64,000 nt of DNA from Pseudovirgaria hyperparasitica. Its lineage: Eukaryota > Ascomycota > Dothideomycetes > Acrospermales > Acrospermaceae. The stretch spans positions 218,999 through 282,998 of the forward strand of contig NW_022985554.1 of the NCBI RefSeq assembly GCF_010093815.1, given 5' to 3'. This document shows, one piece after another, positions 13,590 through 25,700 of this stretch. How positions within the stretch are numbered: the stretch's first letter is position 1; each line of letters begins with the position of its first letter. The notes under the pieces are model-generated. The model saw nothing but the letters and a program-made list of their open reading frames with translations, ran no database searches and had not been told where the DNA came from. The position numbers and the translations under genes are program-made.

Positions 13590-15582
13590 ATGTTGACATT
13601 GAACAATATTGTAGCATCCGCGCTCTTAGTTTCATCAGCCTGGGTATACGGCTCCCCTACTAACAATGCCAAGCGAGATAATGAGTTCGACTATGTTATT
13701 GTCGGCGCTGGGACAGCAGGCAATGTCATGGCTAACCGCCTATCTGAAGATCCAAATATTCAAGTGGCTCTAATTGAAGCCGGCACAACCTACGACATCA
13801 CGAATCCTGTCCTTGGAGCTACTCCAGCAGGGGACGTACTCTTTTGTGGAGCTAGCCCCCTCAGCACAAATCCCGGTGTAGACTGGAACTTTATCACAGA
13901 ACCGCAGACCGGAGCAGGCAATCGGAGGATCCATTACGCCAGAGGGAAATGTCTCGGTGGCGTAAGTCATGTTAAAGCCTTCTTATACAACAGTGACTGA
14001 GACATGCAGACATCTGCTCGCAACTTCATGATCTACCAGAGAGGAACCAGACAGTCATACCAGAAATGGGCTGACGAGGTCGGCGATGCCAGCTATACGT
14101 TCGACAACTTCTTGCCGTACTTCAAGAAGGGTATGCAGTTCACTCCGCCAAGCAGTAAGAGAGCACAGAACGCCAGTGCTGAGTATGTCGCGTCTGCTTT
14201 TACACCCGGGGAAGGCCCGCATCAGGTCTCGGTAAGAATTTGCCAATGATGTTGAAATTTGACCATGCTGACGTATTCGGAAGTACGCCAACTATGCTCA
14301 GACTTGGTCGAGCTACATGGAGGGTGGGTTCCAGGAGGTTGGGATGCCTATTGCCCAGGATTTCAACAGTGGCACACTCAGGGGCGGTCAGTACTGCAGC
14401 TCGACCATCATTCCAACTGATCAGCATCGTGGATCCAGTGACAAAACATATCTTGCTGCTGCGAGTGCACGTCCAAATCTCAAGGTGTTCCAGTTGACTA
14501 TGGCGAAGCAAATTACGTTCAATGGTAATAAGAAGGCGACAGGTGTGCTGGTCGAGGCCGCTGGTCTCTTACCATTTGTCATTTCTGCTCGCAAGGAGGT
14601 CATTCTTAGTGCTGGAGCCTTCCATTCACCACAGCTCCTCATGGTCTCAGGTATCGGTCCCGCAGCCACTTTGAAGGAATTCAACATCCCAGTGCTCGTT
14701 AACAACCCTAATGTCGGCCAGAACATGTGGGATCATGTTTTCGCGGGTCCATCATATCGGGTTGCTCTCGAAACCTTCACACGTCTGGCCAATGACTTGG
14801 TGTATGTAGGAGAGCAATTCATCGCAAATTATACACTAGCGCAGGAGGGCCCATTGACGAACCCAGTGTCTGATTGGCTTGCGTGGGAACGTGTGCCAGC
14901 ACGCTTCAAGAACAAGTTTTCGCTGGAAGCAAAAGCCCAGCTTGCATACTTCCCAGAAGATTGGCCAGAAATTGAGTACATCTCAGGCGCTGGATACGTA
15001 GGAGACTTTGCGGATCTGTTTACGAGCCAGCCGAAGGATGGCTACATGTATGCCACCATTTTGTCGACGATTGTGGCTCCAGTCTCTCGTGGGACGGTCA
15101 CGATTGCGTCCGCGGACACAAACGTGCTCCCTGTCATCAATCCGAATTGGCTCGTGGCGAAAGCTGATCAGGAGGTTGCCGTTGCAGCGTATAAGCGGGC
15201 TCGTGAGGTTTTCAACTCGAAATTTGTCGGCCAGGTCAGGATTGGAGACGAGTACTTTCCTGGAAACAGTGTGCAGACCGACGAACAGATCCTGAAGGTC
15301 TACCAAGACACCGTAAGTCGACACTATCATACCATTGTTTGCGTAGAATGTTCTAACGGCAACTTGCAGCTGCTCACAGTCTGGCACGCGGCCTGCACAT
15401 GCAAGATGGGCAGAGTCGGCGACCCCAAAGCTGTTGTAGATACCAAAGCCCGAGTCTTCGGCGTGCAGGGCTTGCGTGTGGTTGATGCTTCGGCTTTCGC
15501 GGTCTTACCCCCTGGACATCCTCAGTCCACCATTTACGCGCTGGCAGAGAAGATTGCGGCGGGGATCAAGACCGGCAATTGA
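13590..15582 (+). CDS. secreted GMC oxidoreductase (FAD-dependent)
   Basis: Four exons, 13590-13961, 14010-14231, 14284-15312 and 15370-15582, encode 611 residues. A signal peptide (MLTLNNIVASALLVSSAWVYG) is followed by the FAD-binding DYVIVGAGTAGNVMANRLSE, the restored loop GKCLGG|TSARNFM, the GMC signature SAGAFHSPQLLMVSGIGP and the C-terminal catalytic region VWHAACTCKMG plus GHPQSTIYALAEKIA. These are the hallmarks of glucose oxidase, aryl-alcohol oxidase and versicolorin-B-synthase-like enzymes; the GHPQST end recalls the last, but the substrate is not determinable. Intron 3 is 57 nt, in frame and free of stops. A Zn2Cys6 regulator follows on the same strand 520 bp downstream. Confidence 0.93.
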
Positions 15583-16102
15583 CAGGAAGCTTTGAAATTG
15601 AAGTGATGGGCTGGGCTGGGCTGACATTTGCTGTACATATTGCTGAATATCAATCATACGAATGCTATGTTGCCATGGCTTCTCGATGTGAATAGGCCAC
15701 GGTTGACACTGTTGACGGAGCTAGCCGGAGAAGACTCCATTTGCCACCTTCATTTGTAGGCAGCATGAGACTAGTTCTGCTTAGGCTTAGATCGTCAAGA
15801 TTAGCGTACTAGACTCAAGAGAGACTAGTCACAGCATATTAGTCATAGGCCGAAATCCCATGAAACCCCTGCATCGCATGCCCATCCTTGTCCAAGTCGG
15901 AATCCCACTCCGATTTGCCATTTTACAAACACGCAACGGAGCGGTCTCCGGCACTCGTCCGTCAGCCCCATGAACGGGCCAACATGTTAATCCCTGGTCC
16001 CAAGAAAGTCTTTTCTGTTTCGTCCATACCCTTCGACTTTGTCACTCTCTGGGCTCTCAAGTTTACGTCGTCTATGTGGCGGCTGTCGTGACCAACCTCG
16101 GG
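15583..16102. other. intergenic between GMC gene and regulator
   Basis: 520 bp holding the 3' end of the oxidoreductase gene and the promoter of the regulator. Nothing else is recognised. Confidence 0.5.
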
Positions 16103-18453
16103 ATGGAGTCGTCGGCGCGGCCCTTGTTTCCTGGAACCCCATGGAAGACTGGCGGGTCCGGTTCCTCTGATGGCCGTGACACACCACTGTGGGAACTTCC
16201 AAAAAAGCGAAAAGACCTTGCCCGCCTGGCATGCGACTCGTGTCGTAAGAAGAAGGTAAAATGCGATGCTCAGCTTCCGAAGTGTACGCTCTGTCAGACG
16301 CACAATCGAACATGTAACTACGCGGGCGATCCTGGAATCACACGAACAGAGTCTCTCAAACGCAAAAATGAATCATTACAACAACGCGTGGAGGTGCTGG
16401 AGAAGTTCATGCAATTTCTTCGGTCTCGTCCTGAACCTGAGGTGCTTGCTATACTGCAGCGAATGAAGACTTCTCCTGGGAATGTGGATCTCAGCACGCT
16501 CATGGACTTTGTGAGTTTCGGAGACCTCTTAGTTGGTTTGAACGGCAATGGAATTCCAGGCCACCAGACACCGAAAAGATCAGGCGCATCACCCACCTTG
16601 GCCGAATTGTACGTCTCAAAAAGAATCCGAAACGATATACAATGGAGCCACTGACATGAATCTAGAGCCTCGAAAATATCAAATCTGAGCGACACAGATC
16701 AAGCGCGGTTTTTGCAAGCTACGCACGAGAAGCTTGATACGATGACACATGGCTCCCCTTCACCAGCACCAGTGTCATCTGCCACTACCCGTAGATTTGA
16801 CGCATTGGTCGCGGACCCCATCGTTGAATTTGACCCCAGTGCATATACCGCAGTTACGACAGACAGGCGGTTGGCATCCCATCTTGTGTCTCTATTTATC
16901 ACGTGGGATCATACTTACAGCGTGTTGATCCCATTTCAGCTGTTCATACGTGATTTAAAGAATGGCCAGAGCTCGGCGTTCACGAACAAGTTCCTAGTCA
17001 ATATGGTGCTGTCATGTGCATGTGTAAGTGATGACAGGGTCGGTTAAACGACATTTTATCACCTGGGAGAGTCCTAACCGTACGACAGCTCCATGCTTCC
17101 GCAGATTCAATGAAGATGGGGTCCGGAATTGACGACGCAAATGTACTAAGCGAATCTTTCTTTCAGGAGGCAAAGGCCCATTGGGATGCTGAGCTGGGGA
17201 GATCTAGCCTCGCAAACGTTCAAGCGCTGCATCTCATGCATCTGAGGTACGTCCTTGATTGTGTCATATGCCGAAGCCCCACCTGACTTGATAGATACGG
17301 GATTCTTGGGCAGGATAAGATGGGAAATCTTGTTACAAATCAGGTCATTGCCATGTCTCACAACTTAAATCTTCATAATGGAGCAGAACATGTTGGGATG
17401 TCGTTCGAAGAACGCCAAGGACGTCGAATAATTGCATGGGGACTCTTCAGCAGTAACGCGTATGTGATCGTTCAGACACCTCGATTTAAGCTAATGATGA
17501 AAGCACAACATATCTTGCGTACCTGAAGCGTTCGTCTCTACCGACCACAAAAGCTCTTCGCCCAGATCCTGTAGCGTTGCGAATCAGGCCTGAAGAATGG
17601 ACCCCATATCCATCGATCTCGACTCCAATACCAGCGAATCGGCCGACGTACTTTGAAGCCCGTTGCGACCTCGGTGTACTGACCTGCGAAGCTCTCGAAT
17701 TTATAAGTACGCGGAACGATGCATTGACTAAAGAGGATGCAAATACAGCTAAAAGTATATTTGATAAGCTGAGTTCCTGGAAATCCAACTTAGAAGAAGG
17801 CCTAAGGCCGGATAGCGACGCACCACCATATGTTTTCACATTACAGCAAGTCTTCCACCTACTTTGAAATACTTATCGCGAAGCTGATACATTATAGTAT
17901 GCTTTACCATGTAGTCGAGCTGGTATTGTCCGGTATCTTTCGCACAGGTTCAACATCAGAGGATCAAAAGCAATCTGAATTGGTCTACCTCAAAGCAGCT
18001 ACTAACTTTGGAACCCTAATTTCTCGACACCGCCGTTCATATGGATCTAAGAGAGGCTGCCCAGGGCTCCTATACTTCGCTTGCGTCTGCCTATCAGCCC
18101 TACTCAGCCTTGTTATTGAGCACAAAGACCTTGCCAACCTGATACATGAGGTACTACTAGTTGCCGTGAACCTCTCTCACCGTGTCAAAATTGGCAGGGG
18201 CATGCTTCGGGTCATGGCAGAACAAGTGGAAGCGTTTCCACCTGAAACAGTGAAACCGGAGACCTCTGCGCTGTTCAGAGACGTCAAGGTCAATATCTGG
18301 AAGCCGGGCGATCACCAGTCATACAGCAGCGCCTGGCAAGAGTTCTCAGGAGGCATGTCAGGACTTACGAGTAATCAAGACATGAAGGTGCATGAATTAA
18401 CGAGTTTATTGGAGGCGCTTTCCGCTAAGGAATCCGAGGGCTCCCCTCGGTGA
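16103..18453 (+). CDS. Zn2Cys6 fungal transcription factor
   Basis: Six exons: 16103-16608, 16666-17023, 17089-17246, 17295-17459, 17504-17845 and 17898-18453, total 694 residues. The binuclear zinc cluster CDSCRKKKVKCDAQLPKC, then CTLCQTHNRTC, sits near residues 45-71 and is followed by a coiled-coil linker (ESLKRKNESLQQRVEVLEKF). The middle is a fungal-specific transcription factor domain (MHLRYGILGQDKMGN; LHMLYHVVELVLSG). The fifth intron, 17846-17897, appears to be GC-AG with the good GC donor GCAAGT: only that join yields the family-typical LHMxY. Nuclear DNA-binding regulator; targets unknown, with the adjacent GMC gene the first candidate. Exons 4-5 are the least certain because intron 4 is only 44 nt. 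Confidence 0.88.
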
Positions 18454-19274
18454 TGCATAAGGTGATACCCGCTGTAGATGTCAGATGATAAGGATTGTAA
18501 AGGAGTCTATCATGATCCCACGAATAAATACGGAGGATTGTTGGAAACGCATGTGCAGACCTTAAGGCGATAGTAGCACCTCGAAACCTAATGGACCTGA
18601 TCGCAAGCATCTGTGACATAAAATGCCGGTTCATGTTGTCTAGACGGGTGTCATGATCCTGTGCTTACATTCTTGCATGTCAGGTTTTGAAGATTCGGAT
18701 CATGTCAGTCATCCGATCAGTCTTATGACCAGTCTAGTGTTCGGCTTCCATGTGCAGTCTCATATTATACCCGAGATCCATGACTTTGTAGCCGATGGCG
18801 CTAGGTACTTGTTACTGCAGCGTTGATCGCCAGCAATGCGTTCTTCACATCCATGACCTGATACATATAATGCCATAGATTTCTACCCAATTATGCATAT
18901 AAAGTTGATAGAAATTCAGGTCAGTCATGTGGAAGTAATGTCTGAGCCCGGTTTGTTTCCCGAGCCCGTCCTTAGTCCGAGCGGCAAAGGGCAGTGGGCA
19001 GGGCAAAACTCGGGTTTCGTTAGTGAGGGAGGGCGGTAATAACGCCGACCGCAGACCAAGTCTTGGTGATGGATTAATTATTTCTAGAACCAATTTGCTC
19101 CGTTTCTTCACGCCGCATCTCTAAGTGTCGTGTCGCCAGCTGTACGTCGCTGTTGTGCATCAATTGTTTTGACACAGTACCCTCTTCGGCACATACTTCT
19201 TTACCACCTGATTCTGTGGTGTAAAATCGGTTGAGCTTTCCAGTCGCAATACCCCACGCCGGCTCAAACAAATT
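18454..19274. other. intergenic, no gene recognised
   Basis: About 0.8 kb downstream of the regulator and upstream of the cytochrome b5 reductase. Only short antisense frames without supporting motifs are present. Confidence 0.5.
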
Positions 19275-20294
19275 ATGGCGTTTCCTACGTGGCTACCTTT
19301 TGTTGTAGCCATAGTGGCATTACTTGGCGCATATGTGGTCTTTAGTGGCAGTGGTATGCTATTCTCCCGGGTGCAGATCGAACGAAGCTGACAATCGGAA
19401 CTGTAGCGGTAAAGAAGACTCCAGTGCTCAAGCCGACCGAGTTCCAGACTTTTGACCTGAAAGAGAAGACAGTCCTATCACACAACACGGCGATGTGCGT
19501 ATCATAGACTCAAAACCATCACGTAGAGCCTTCTTGACTGATAATCGACGCCAGTTACCGCTTCGCGCTTCCCAACGAAACCGATATCCTTGGTCTCCCC
19601 ATCGGCCAGCACATCTCGCTTGCAGCGACCATCGATGGCAAGGAGATCGTCCGCTCGTATACTCCCATCTCCTCCGATGAAGACTCCGGCTTCTTCGACC
19701 TCATCATCAAGGCATATCCAACCGGAAATATTAGCAAGCACATGGCGTCCTTGAAAGTTGGGCAATCGATGAAAGTTAGGGGACCAAAGGGGGCTATGGT
19801 ATACACACCGAACCTGGTCAGACACTTTGGCATGATCGCCGGTGGAACTGGTATCACGCCGATGTTGCAGATCATCAAGGCCATTATCCGCGGGAGGCCA
19901 AGGAACGGCGGCAACGACAATACTGAAGTGGACCTGATATTCGCAAACGTCAACCCGGAAGACATTCTACTGAAGGAAGATTTGGACAAACTAGCTGCTG
20001 AGGATGATAAGTTCCGCGTACACTACGTTCTGAACAACCCACCCGAGAAGTGGGATGGTGGTACTGGATTCGTCACAGCTGATATGATAAAGGTATGTGA
20101 CGTGATGCATCACACACGCCACCAAAACTAATCAGGCGTTGTAGGCCAAACTCCCGGCACCAGCGGGCGACATCAAGATTCTTCTTTGTGGTCCTCCACC
20201 AATGATCAGCGCCATGAAGAAGGCCACGCAAGAACTTGGCTACGATAAGCCTCGCCCTGTCAGCAAGCTCGAAGACCAAGTCTTCTGCTTCTAG
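19275..20294 (+). CDS. CBR1: NADH-cytochrome b5 reductase
   Basis: Four exons, 19275-19353, 19407-19494, 19555-20092 and 20145-20294, encode 284 residues. The N-terminal membrane anchor ([18 protein letters not shown]) is typical of Cbr1 in the ER or outer mitochondrial membrane. FAD-binding [11 protein letters not shown] and [16 protein letters not shown]-binding [16 protein letters not shown] and [13 protein letters not shown], and the terminal VFCF all match the family. It passes electrons from NADH to cytochrome b5 for desaturases, sterol enzymes and some P450s. All introns are 53-60 nt, with branch points such as ACTAATC. It lies between the Zn2Cys6 regulator and an epoxide hydrolase, though Cbr1 is usually housekeeping. 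Confidence 0.95.
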
Positions 20295-20584
20295 ATGTTG
20301 GAACGATCGACGAACAGCACAACCAAGCAAGCTGCTACCTTTGGCAAACAAGACTATGAATTGCTAAAATAGTAAAATAGGCTTAGCATCAATGTAGCGT
20401 TGCCATACCTTTGTGCTTGAATTATTCGGACTACCACTATGTACGCAATCGGTATAGAGTAACGTTAGATAACGACAGACTACATAGTCAGTAGAGAGAA
20501 ATCTAGGCACAAGTATCGCATATCACCTGTTTATTCTACCATGGTGCTCGACCAAGACACAACCCGACCGCGTTGAAGGAAGCC

Positions 20585-21790
20585 TTACAGTTTGCTAATA
20601 AAGCCCAGAATTGCATCAACCACTTGTTTGGGCTGTTCCTGCTGCGGCCAATGTCCTGCACCCTTCAGGAACGTCACGCCTCTGAAATCCGAGCACGAGT
20701 TCGGCAGATTTTCGATGACACCCGGCTGCTGATAATTGCCCCAGTCCTTATCTCCTGAGACAAAGGTAGCAGGGCATTCAATCTTCTTGCCAGCAAAAAG
20801 ATCCACATCTCTCATGTTTTCTGGATTCGTCTGCGCTCTGTACCAGTTCAAGCCGCCTTGAAAGCCTGTTCGACTCCATTCCTGCACATACACCGCCAAA
20901 TCGTCATCTGACAGCCATCTCTTCGTCACACCCTCGTCTTCACCAGTCATGTTCGCGGCAACAACCTCAGGCATCGTGCTATCCAGCGGCAGCACATAGT
21001 ACTCCGGCATCTTCCCTACCTCCTCCGCACTCCACGCTTTCAACGGCCGAGGCTCATTCCCTTTCCAATCCGCACTCTTCAAATGGATATACCCGCGCAG
21101 AAACTTCTGCAGCCCCTGTCGGGGATGCAACCAATCTCCCGCAGCGCTTGCTGTGCTATTGTACCACTTATAATGCTTTCGTGGTCGTGGTAAGCTTGCT
21201 AGATCTGCTGCAATATTCCTTCCCGCGCCGCCACCCTCAATCCCCCCCGGTCCTGCATCAGAGTGGGCATAATCGAACGGCAGTACGGACGAGCCCTTGA
21301 ACGGATGGCTCATCAGCACCACACTGGTGAATAGATCGGGCCGCATCAGGGCACACATGGCCGCGCTCACCCCGCCGAAATCGTGCCCGACGACGCAACG
21401 CACGGAGGTATATCCGAGTGCGTGCACCAGCACGACCATGTCGCGCACTAGATTTGTGAGTTGGTAGGTTGAGAGATCGGTGGCGTGGAAGGGCGAGGCA
21501 TCCCAGCCGGTGGTGCGACCGTAGCCGCGTTGGTCAGGGGCAACAACGTAGTAGCCGGCAGAGGAGAGCGTGGGCATGATGTGCCGCCAGGAGAAGGCGA
21601 GTTCCGGAAAACCATGGAGCAGGAGGATGAGAGGCCGGGTCTTGGAGTTGGAGTGGGAGTCCGGACCGGAGGGTAAGGCGTCGTGGCCGGCTTCGAGGAC
21701 GTGAAATGTCAGGCCGGTGGTTGGGCAGGAGATGTAGTTTTCTGTTATACCGTCTGGTAGAGGAAGTGGTGGAAAAGGGGCAGGAGGCAT
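20585..21790 (-). CDS. epoxide hydrolase, alpha/beta-hydrolase fold
   Basis: Single exon, 401 residues. The oxyanion-hole motif HGFPELAFSWRH, the epoxide-hydrolase block APDQRGYGRTTGWD, the nucleophile elbow VVGHDFGG (Asp), a second acid in GDKDWGNY and the catalytic His in GAGHWPQQEQP form a complete triad. It would open epoxides to diols by an ester intermediate. No signal peptide, so probably cytosolic. Start at MPPAPFPPLP; upstream the frame continues only to TTG. A Gly-rich insert (GPGGIEGGGAG) lies before the lid region. Convergent with CBR1, about 290 bp apart. Haloalkane dehalogenase is the alternative within the fold, but RGYG and the lid tyrosines (KWY) favour epoxide hydrolase. Confidence 0.9.
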   Translation of the reverse strand: MPPAPFPPLPLPDGITENYISCPTTGLTFHVLEAGHDALPSGPDSHSNSKTRPLILLLHGFPELAFSWRHIMPTLSSAGYYVVAPDQRGYGRTTGWDASPFHATDLSTYQLTNLVRDMVVLVHALGYTSVRCVVGHDFGGVSAAMCALMRPDLFTSVVLMSHPFKGSSVLPFDYAHSDAGPGGIEGGGAGRNIAADLASLPRPRKHYKWYNSTASAAGDWLHPRQGLQKFLRGYIHLKSADWKGNEPRPLKAWSAEEVGKMPEYYVLPLDSTMPEVVAANMTGEDEGVTKRWLSDDDLAVYVQEWSRTGFQGGLNWYRAQTNPENMRDVDLFAGKKIECPATFVSGDKDWGNYQQPGVIENLPNSCSDFRGVTFLKGAGHWPQQEQPKQVVDAILGFISKL

Positions 21791-22733
21791 GGTGATAATC
21801 TGGCGATAGATGTCTGGTGATAGTATTCTGGTGATAGACGTCTGGTGGTGTGGCTGATGCGTAATGCAGTGCAATTATGCACGTATGCTGTGGTAGATCT
21901 GCCTGATTGATAGATAATTTCGTGTCTCCCGGATGCTTGCTTATTTTGGACCCTGAAGTGAATAATATCCGCGCTTCGGGTCGGGAATGGATTGAGCAAC
22001 TGTCTAGGCGTATCACGACGCAGGCATGAAGTTGGTAGGCAACATGTAGGATATATGGAAGATAACTCTACAACATTGTTGGATATGTATAAGACATGTC
22101 GTGTTCATAATCATTACTACTCCCATACCCTTGACGTAGTGCTGACGGTGCAGTTTGCGGCGTTCATCCGGTATGCAGCCTTAATCGTCAGGCATCCAGG
22201 CGATTCGGAGCAGGAGCAGTACGATCATGATTCGGAGCGATCAACGGACCGAATGAAGCAGCTCTGACGTCGATCCGTGCGTAGCTTCGTTGTTTCCCGT
22301 CGTTGGTCTCTGATTAGCGTCGATCGCCAACAAGGAAATCGCAAGAGGGAGAGAACTGTTGTTGCTGACTCCATCTTTCAACTGCTTCTCAACGACATAT
22401 TCCTCCTTTTCATCCTCCGCCTTGTTTTTCTTCACCTTCATCCTACGTCTGACAATCTCACTTGAGCCATTTCTTTAACTCTTCTCACCATCACACGCCC
22501 TCCTACATACACGTTCTTTCTCTTTGTCTACTTCCGCATCCGTCATTGTCAAGATCGCTTGTGCCGCCCCGGTCGCAGTACCACGTTCCACGTCACCGCT
22601 GTCATTATTGACACCTCGCGCGTCAGTCCTCAGTCACTTGGTTAGCTCTGGGCCGCGCCATGTCAATCAACACCTATCACATTCCCTCATAAATATCTCC
22701 TCAGGTCCAGACGACATTCATTAATACTCCACG
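21791..22733. other. intergenic, divergent promoter region
   Basis: About 0.9 kb between the starts of the epoxide hydrolase (minus) and the large disordered protein (plus). 22480-22733 is pyrimidine-rich on the plus strand, as often seen in leaders of highly expressed fungal genes. No gene recognised. Confidence 0.5.
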
Positions 22734-25700
22734 ATGGTCTTCGGCTCCCGAAAGAGAGCGACCTCAAACCCAGTACGTCCAGCTCGCGACCCAAGCTATG
22801 CCCGTGGCTGGCTTCATGGGAATCAGTATCTACAGCAACTACTAACGCTCTATTGGTCTAGCCTCGACGCACTGGAGTCCCTACAACTCCCTCAAACCCT
22901 GCAACCCTCGCTGCTCTCCAAGGTGCGACTCGAGCTTTCGTCAAACCAGCATCGAATGGTCTCTCGTCTGCTGCGGCGGCTGCCGCACTGAAGGCGAACC
23001 CGACAGTCCCCACACAGCCTGGAGAGCTACAAACAAAACGCATGGTCAGAAGAGGGTCGAATTCATCAATGGCAAGTGCGCCTGGCAATCTCGCCCCGCG
23101 GCACAGCATCTCGCGTCAGAACAGTAATGCATCTATGAGCGAGCGGTCATTTCGCGCGCAGTCGCCAGACCCAAATCGGCACAACTCCTTGAGCATCTCG
23201 AATGGATTACACAAACATGCGCCACCTGTACCTGCCATACCCAAGAATCTACAAGAATCAGCATTTCGGAGATCCATGAGTATTGAGCCTCCACAACGAA
23301 ACCACAGAGGCGTCAATGTGGACCGTGGCCTTGGCTCATCAATTCACAGCTCACCGGCAGATAGAACAATGAGCTTGACAGGTACCGATCGCGAGGAAGC
23401 ACGACTATCAATCAATTTCTCACGACCAATGTCTCCGCCAATACCCCCTGTCATGTCAGACAGCCCTAGCAGCCACAAGGGTCATAGTGGTTGGTTCACC
23501 GAGCCTGTCACTATCAGCAGAAGCCCACGAAACGCTACGCATGCGGTGTTACCGAACTCCACCGCAACAGATTACGAGAATGCGCAGCAGTTGATTCGCA
23601 ATGCAGCAGAGACACCCGTGACAAAGAAACAATACGCGTCAGCTACAGAAGGAACCCATTTAGCCAAAGGTGGGATGCAGGCGAAGCCTACAGGGACGGC
23701 TGTCCAAGTTCAAAAGCCTGCAAGCCCTACCACGCGCAGTCCTGCCACGAGCCAACCTGTTAATACTGTTGCGGACCAGCCACCAGTACATCTGGAAGGC
23801 GGCGTGCAGAGAACGACATCAGTCAGCCCTGCTCGATCCGCTCGGTTTCTTGATACCAGTGTCGAGACTGACGGTAAGAAACATCAACCTCCTCCACGAT
23901 CCTTATCGCCCGCAAAATCTGCTCTGAAGCGTAGTGCGACTTCTCCTGGTCGTACAGCCTCTCCCGCCCAACGCTTCTCAAGTACCGTCAGTGAGGCTTC
24001 GGATGTCGGATCCGACGATGGCAGAGGTTCCGCCACTAAGAAGAAAAAGAACTTCAGAGTGAGCTTTGACGAAGGAACCGTTGATCACAGCGCAGAGTCC
24101 CCACCAGTTTCACCTACAAGAGGAGGTCTGCAGGCATCGAGATGGAGTGGTCAGACGGCAGTGGAGGACGATCTTGACCAAATCATGAAGCCACGGGCTG
24201 CTTTGCCCTCGTTCGGCAGCATTCGAGGACGACCGACCAGAGAAGATGATGGAGTTGCAGAGAAGGTCACCGAGACGGTGAACTCATCCATGACAAATTC
24301 TGTCAGCACGCTATCAGAACCGCAGGAAGCATCGAAAGATCACAATCTTGCCAACATCATCGCCCAAGATTTCGCGAAGAAGACCGTAGTTTCAGAACCA
24401 CTGGCTCCAGAGGTCACGTCTGTAGAAGGCCAAGGATACCACTCTGATTCAGATATGGAAAGCGTCATCACGGACAACGGGACCACAGCTGAAAGACCTC
24501 CGACTCCGCCACGTTTAAAGACTGCAACGAGATCAGAGGCATCTCCTGATGAGGATGTAACCTCACCAGTCGTTATTGCAGTGCAGCCTCCTACGCCCAA
24601 AGTAGAGCAGGACGAAGAGGATCTGTTTGCTGTTCCAGGCAGCTGGGATGATTTCGAAGGTGGATCGTCAGCAAGGTCGTCTGCTGAACAACCACGCAAA
24701 GCTGAGCCAGTCGAGGAAAAGGTTGTCTCTTCTGCCCGGTCCCTGCCGAAACGGGAGCCTGTCACTGAGGCTGAGCAAGAACCGGAAGATACGCCTCGCG
24801 GCTACACTCAGTACGATAGTCCAGCTAGAGGCGACCCTGATGTTGGCCTTTCAATACTGGAAGAAGAGTCGGAGTCGGACGGTGGAAGCATTTATAGCGA
24901 TGCTGAAGAAGACCTTTCTGATGGAGGTGGTTTTGCTTCTCTTGATGCCATCGTTGAGAGTCCTGTCGTATCGACTCCACAAAAGCACTTGCCAAGATTG
25001 TCTGTCGACACATCGCCATCTCCTCTTGCTGTGAAGGCATCACAACTTGCTGAGCCGGTGACCGAACAGAGCTTGCCAAGAACACACACGCGTAGCCCAT
25101 CGGAGGATTGGGACGAAGCTAAGCAGTACTGGACTGGCCTGAGTGTAGAGAAACGGAAAGAGGTGGAACGCCAGGAGGCTATGAGAGCAGCTCAAGTTAT
25201 AGTCACCGCACCTGAGAGTGCCCAACTAAAGCCGAGAACTAAGAAAAAGACTGCTCAACAGACCTCTCCTGTGTTGCAAGATGAATCGAGTGTACGCGGG
25301 ATCAGCAACACTGCAGTCTCAGCAGCTCCATCTCGTTCAAACAGACAGCAGCCCGCCCCGCCGGCGAAGCCTGTCTTGAAGCCAACCATGCGTACTCCCC
25401 AGCAAGATCAGCCACCTTCTTTGCAGCCAAAGTCAAGTTTACGACAAAGCATGCGTGGACCTGCGCCTGCACCACGATCAACCCCGGCTCCTATGAGAAA
25501 GTCTATGCGAGGCGAGCAACCAAACAAATCAAATTCTGTCTTGAGGCCAGGCTTGGGCGCTTCCAAGTACAGTAGCGGCAGTGATGACAACCGTGAGCAT
25601 CGTTCACGCACAGGAATTGCTATAGCGCCCTTGAAAGGTGTGCCACCTCCGCGTCCTCGGTCTACAGCTCGCATATCAGCCCAACCGCGTGCAATGTCCA

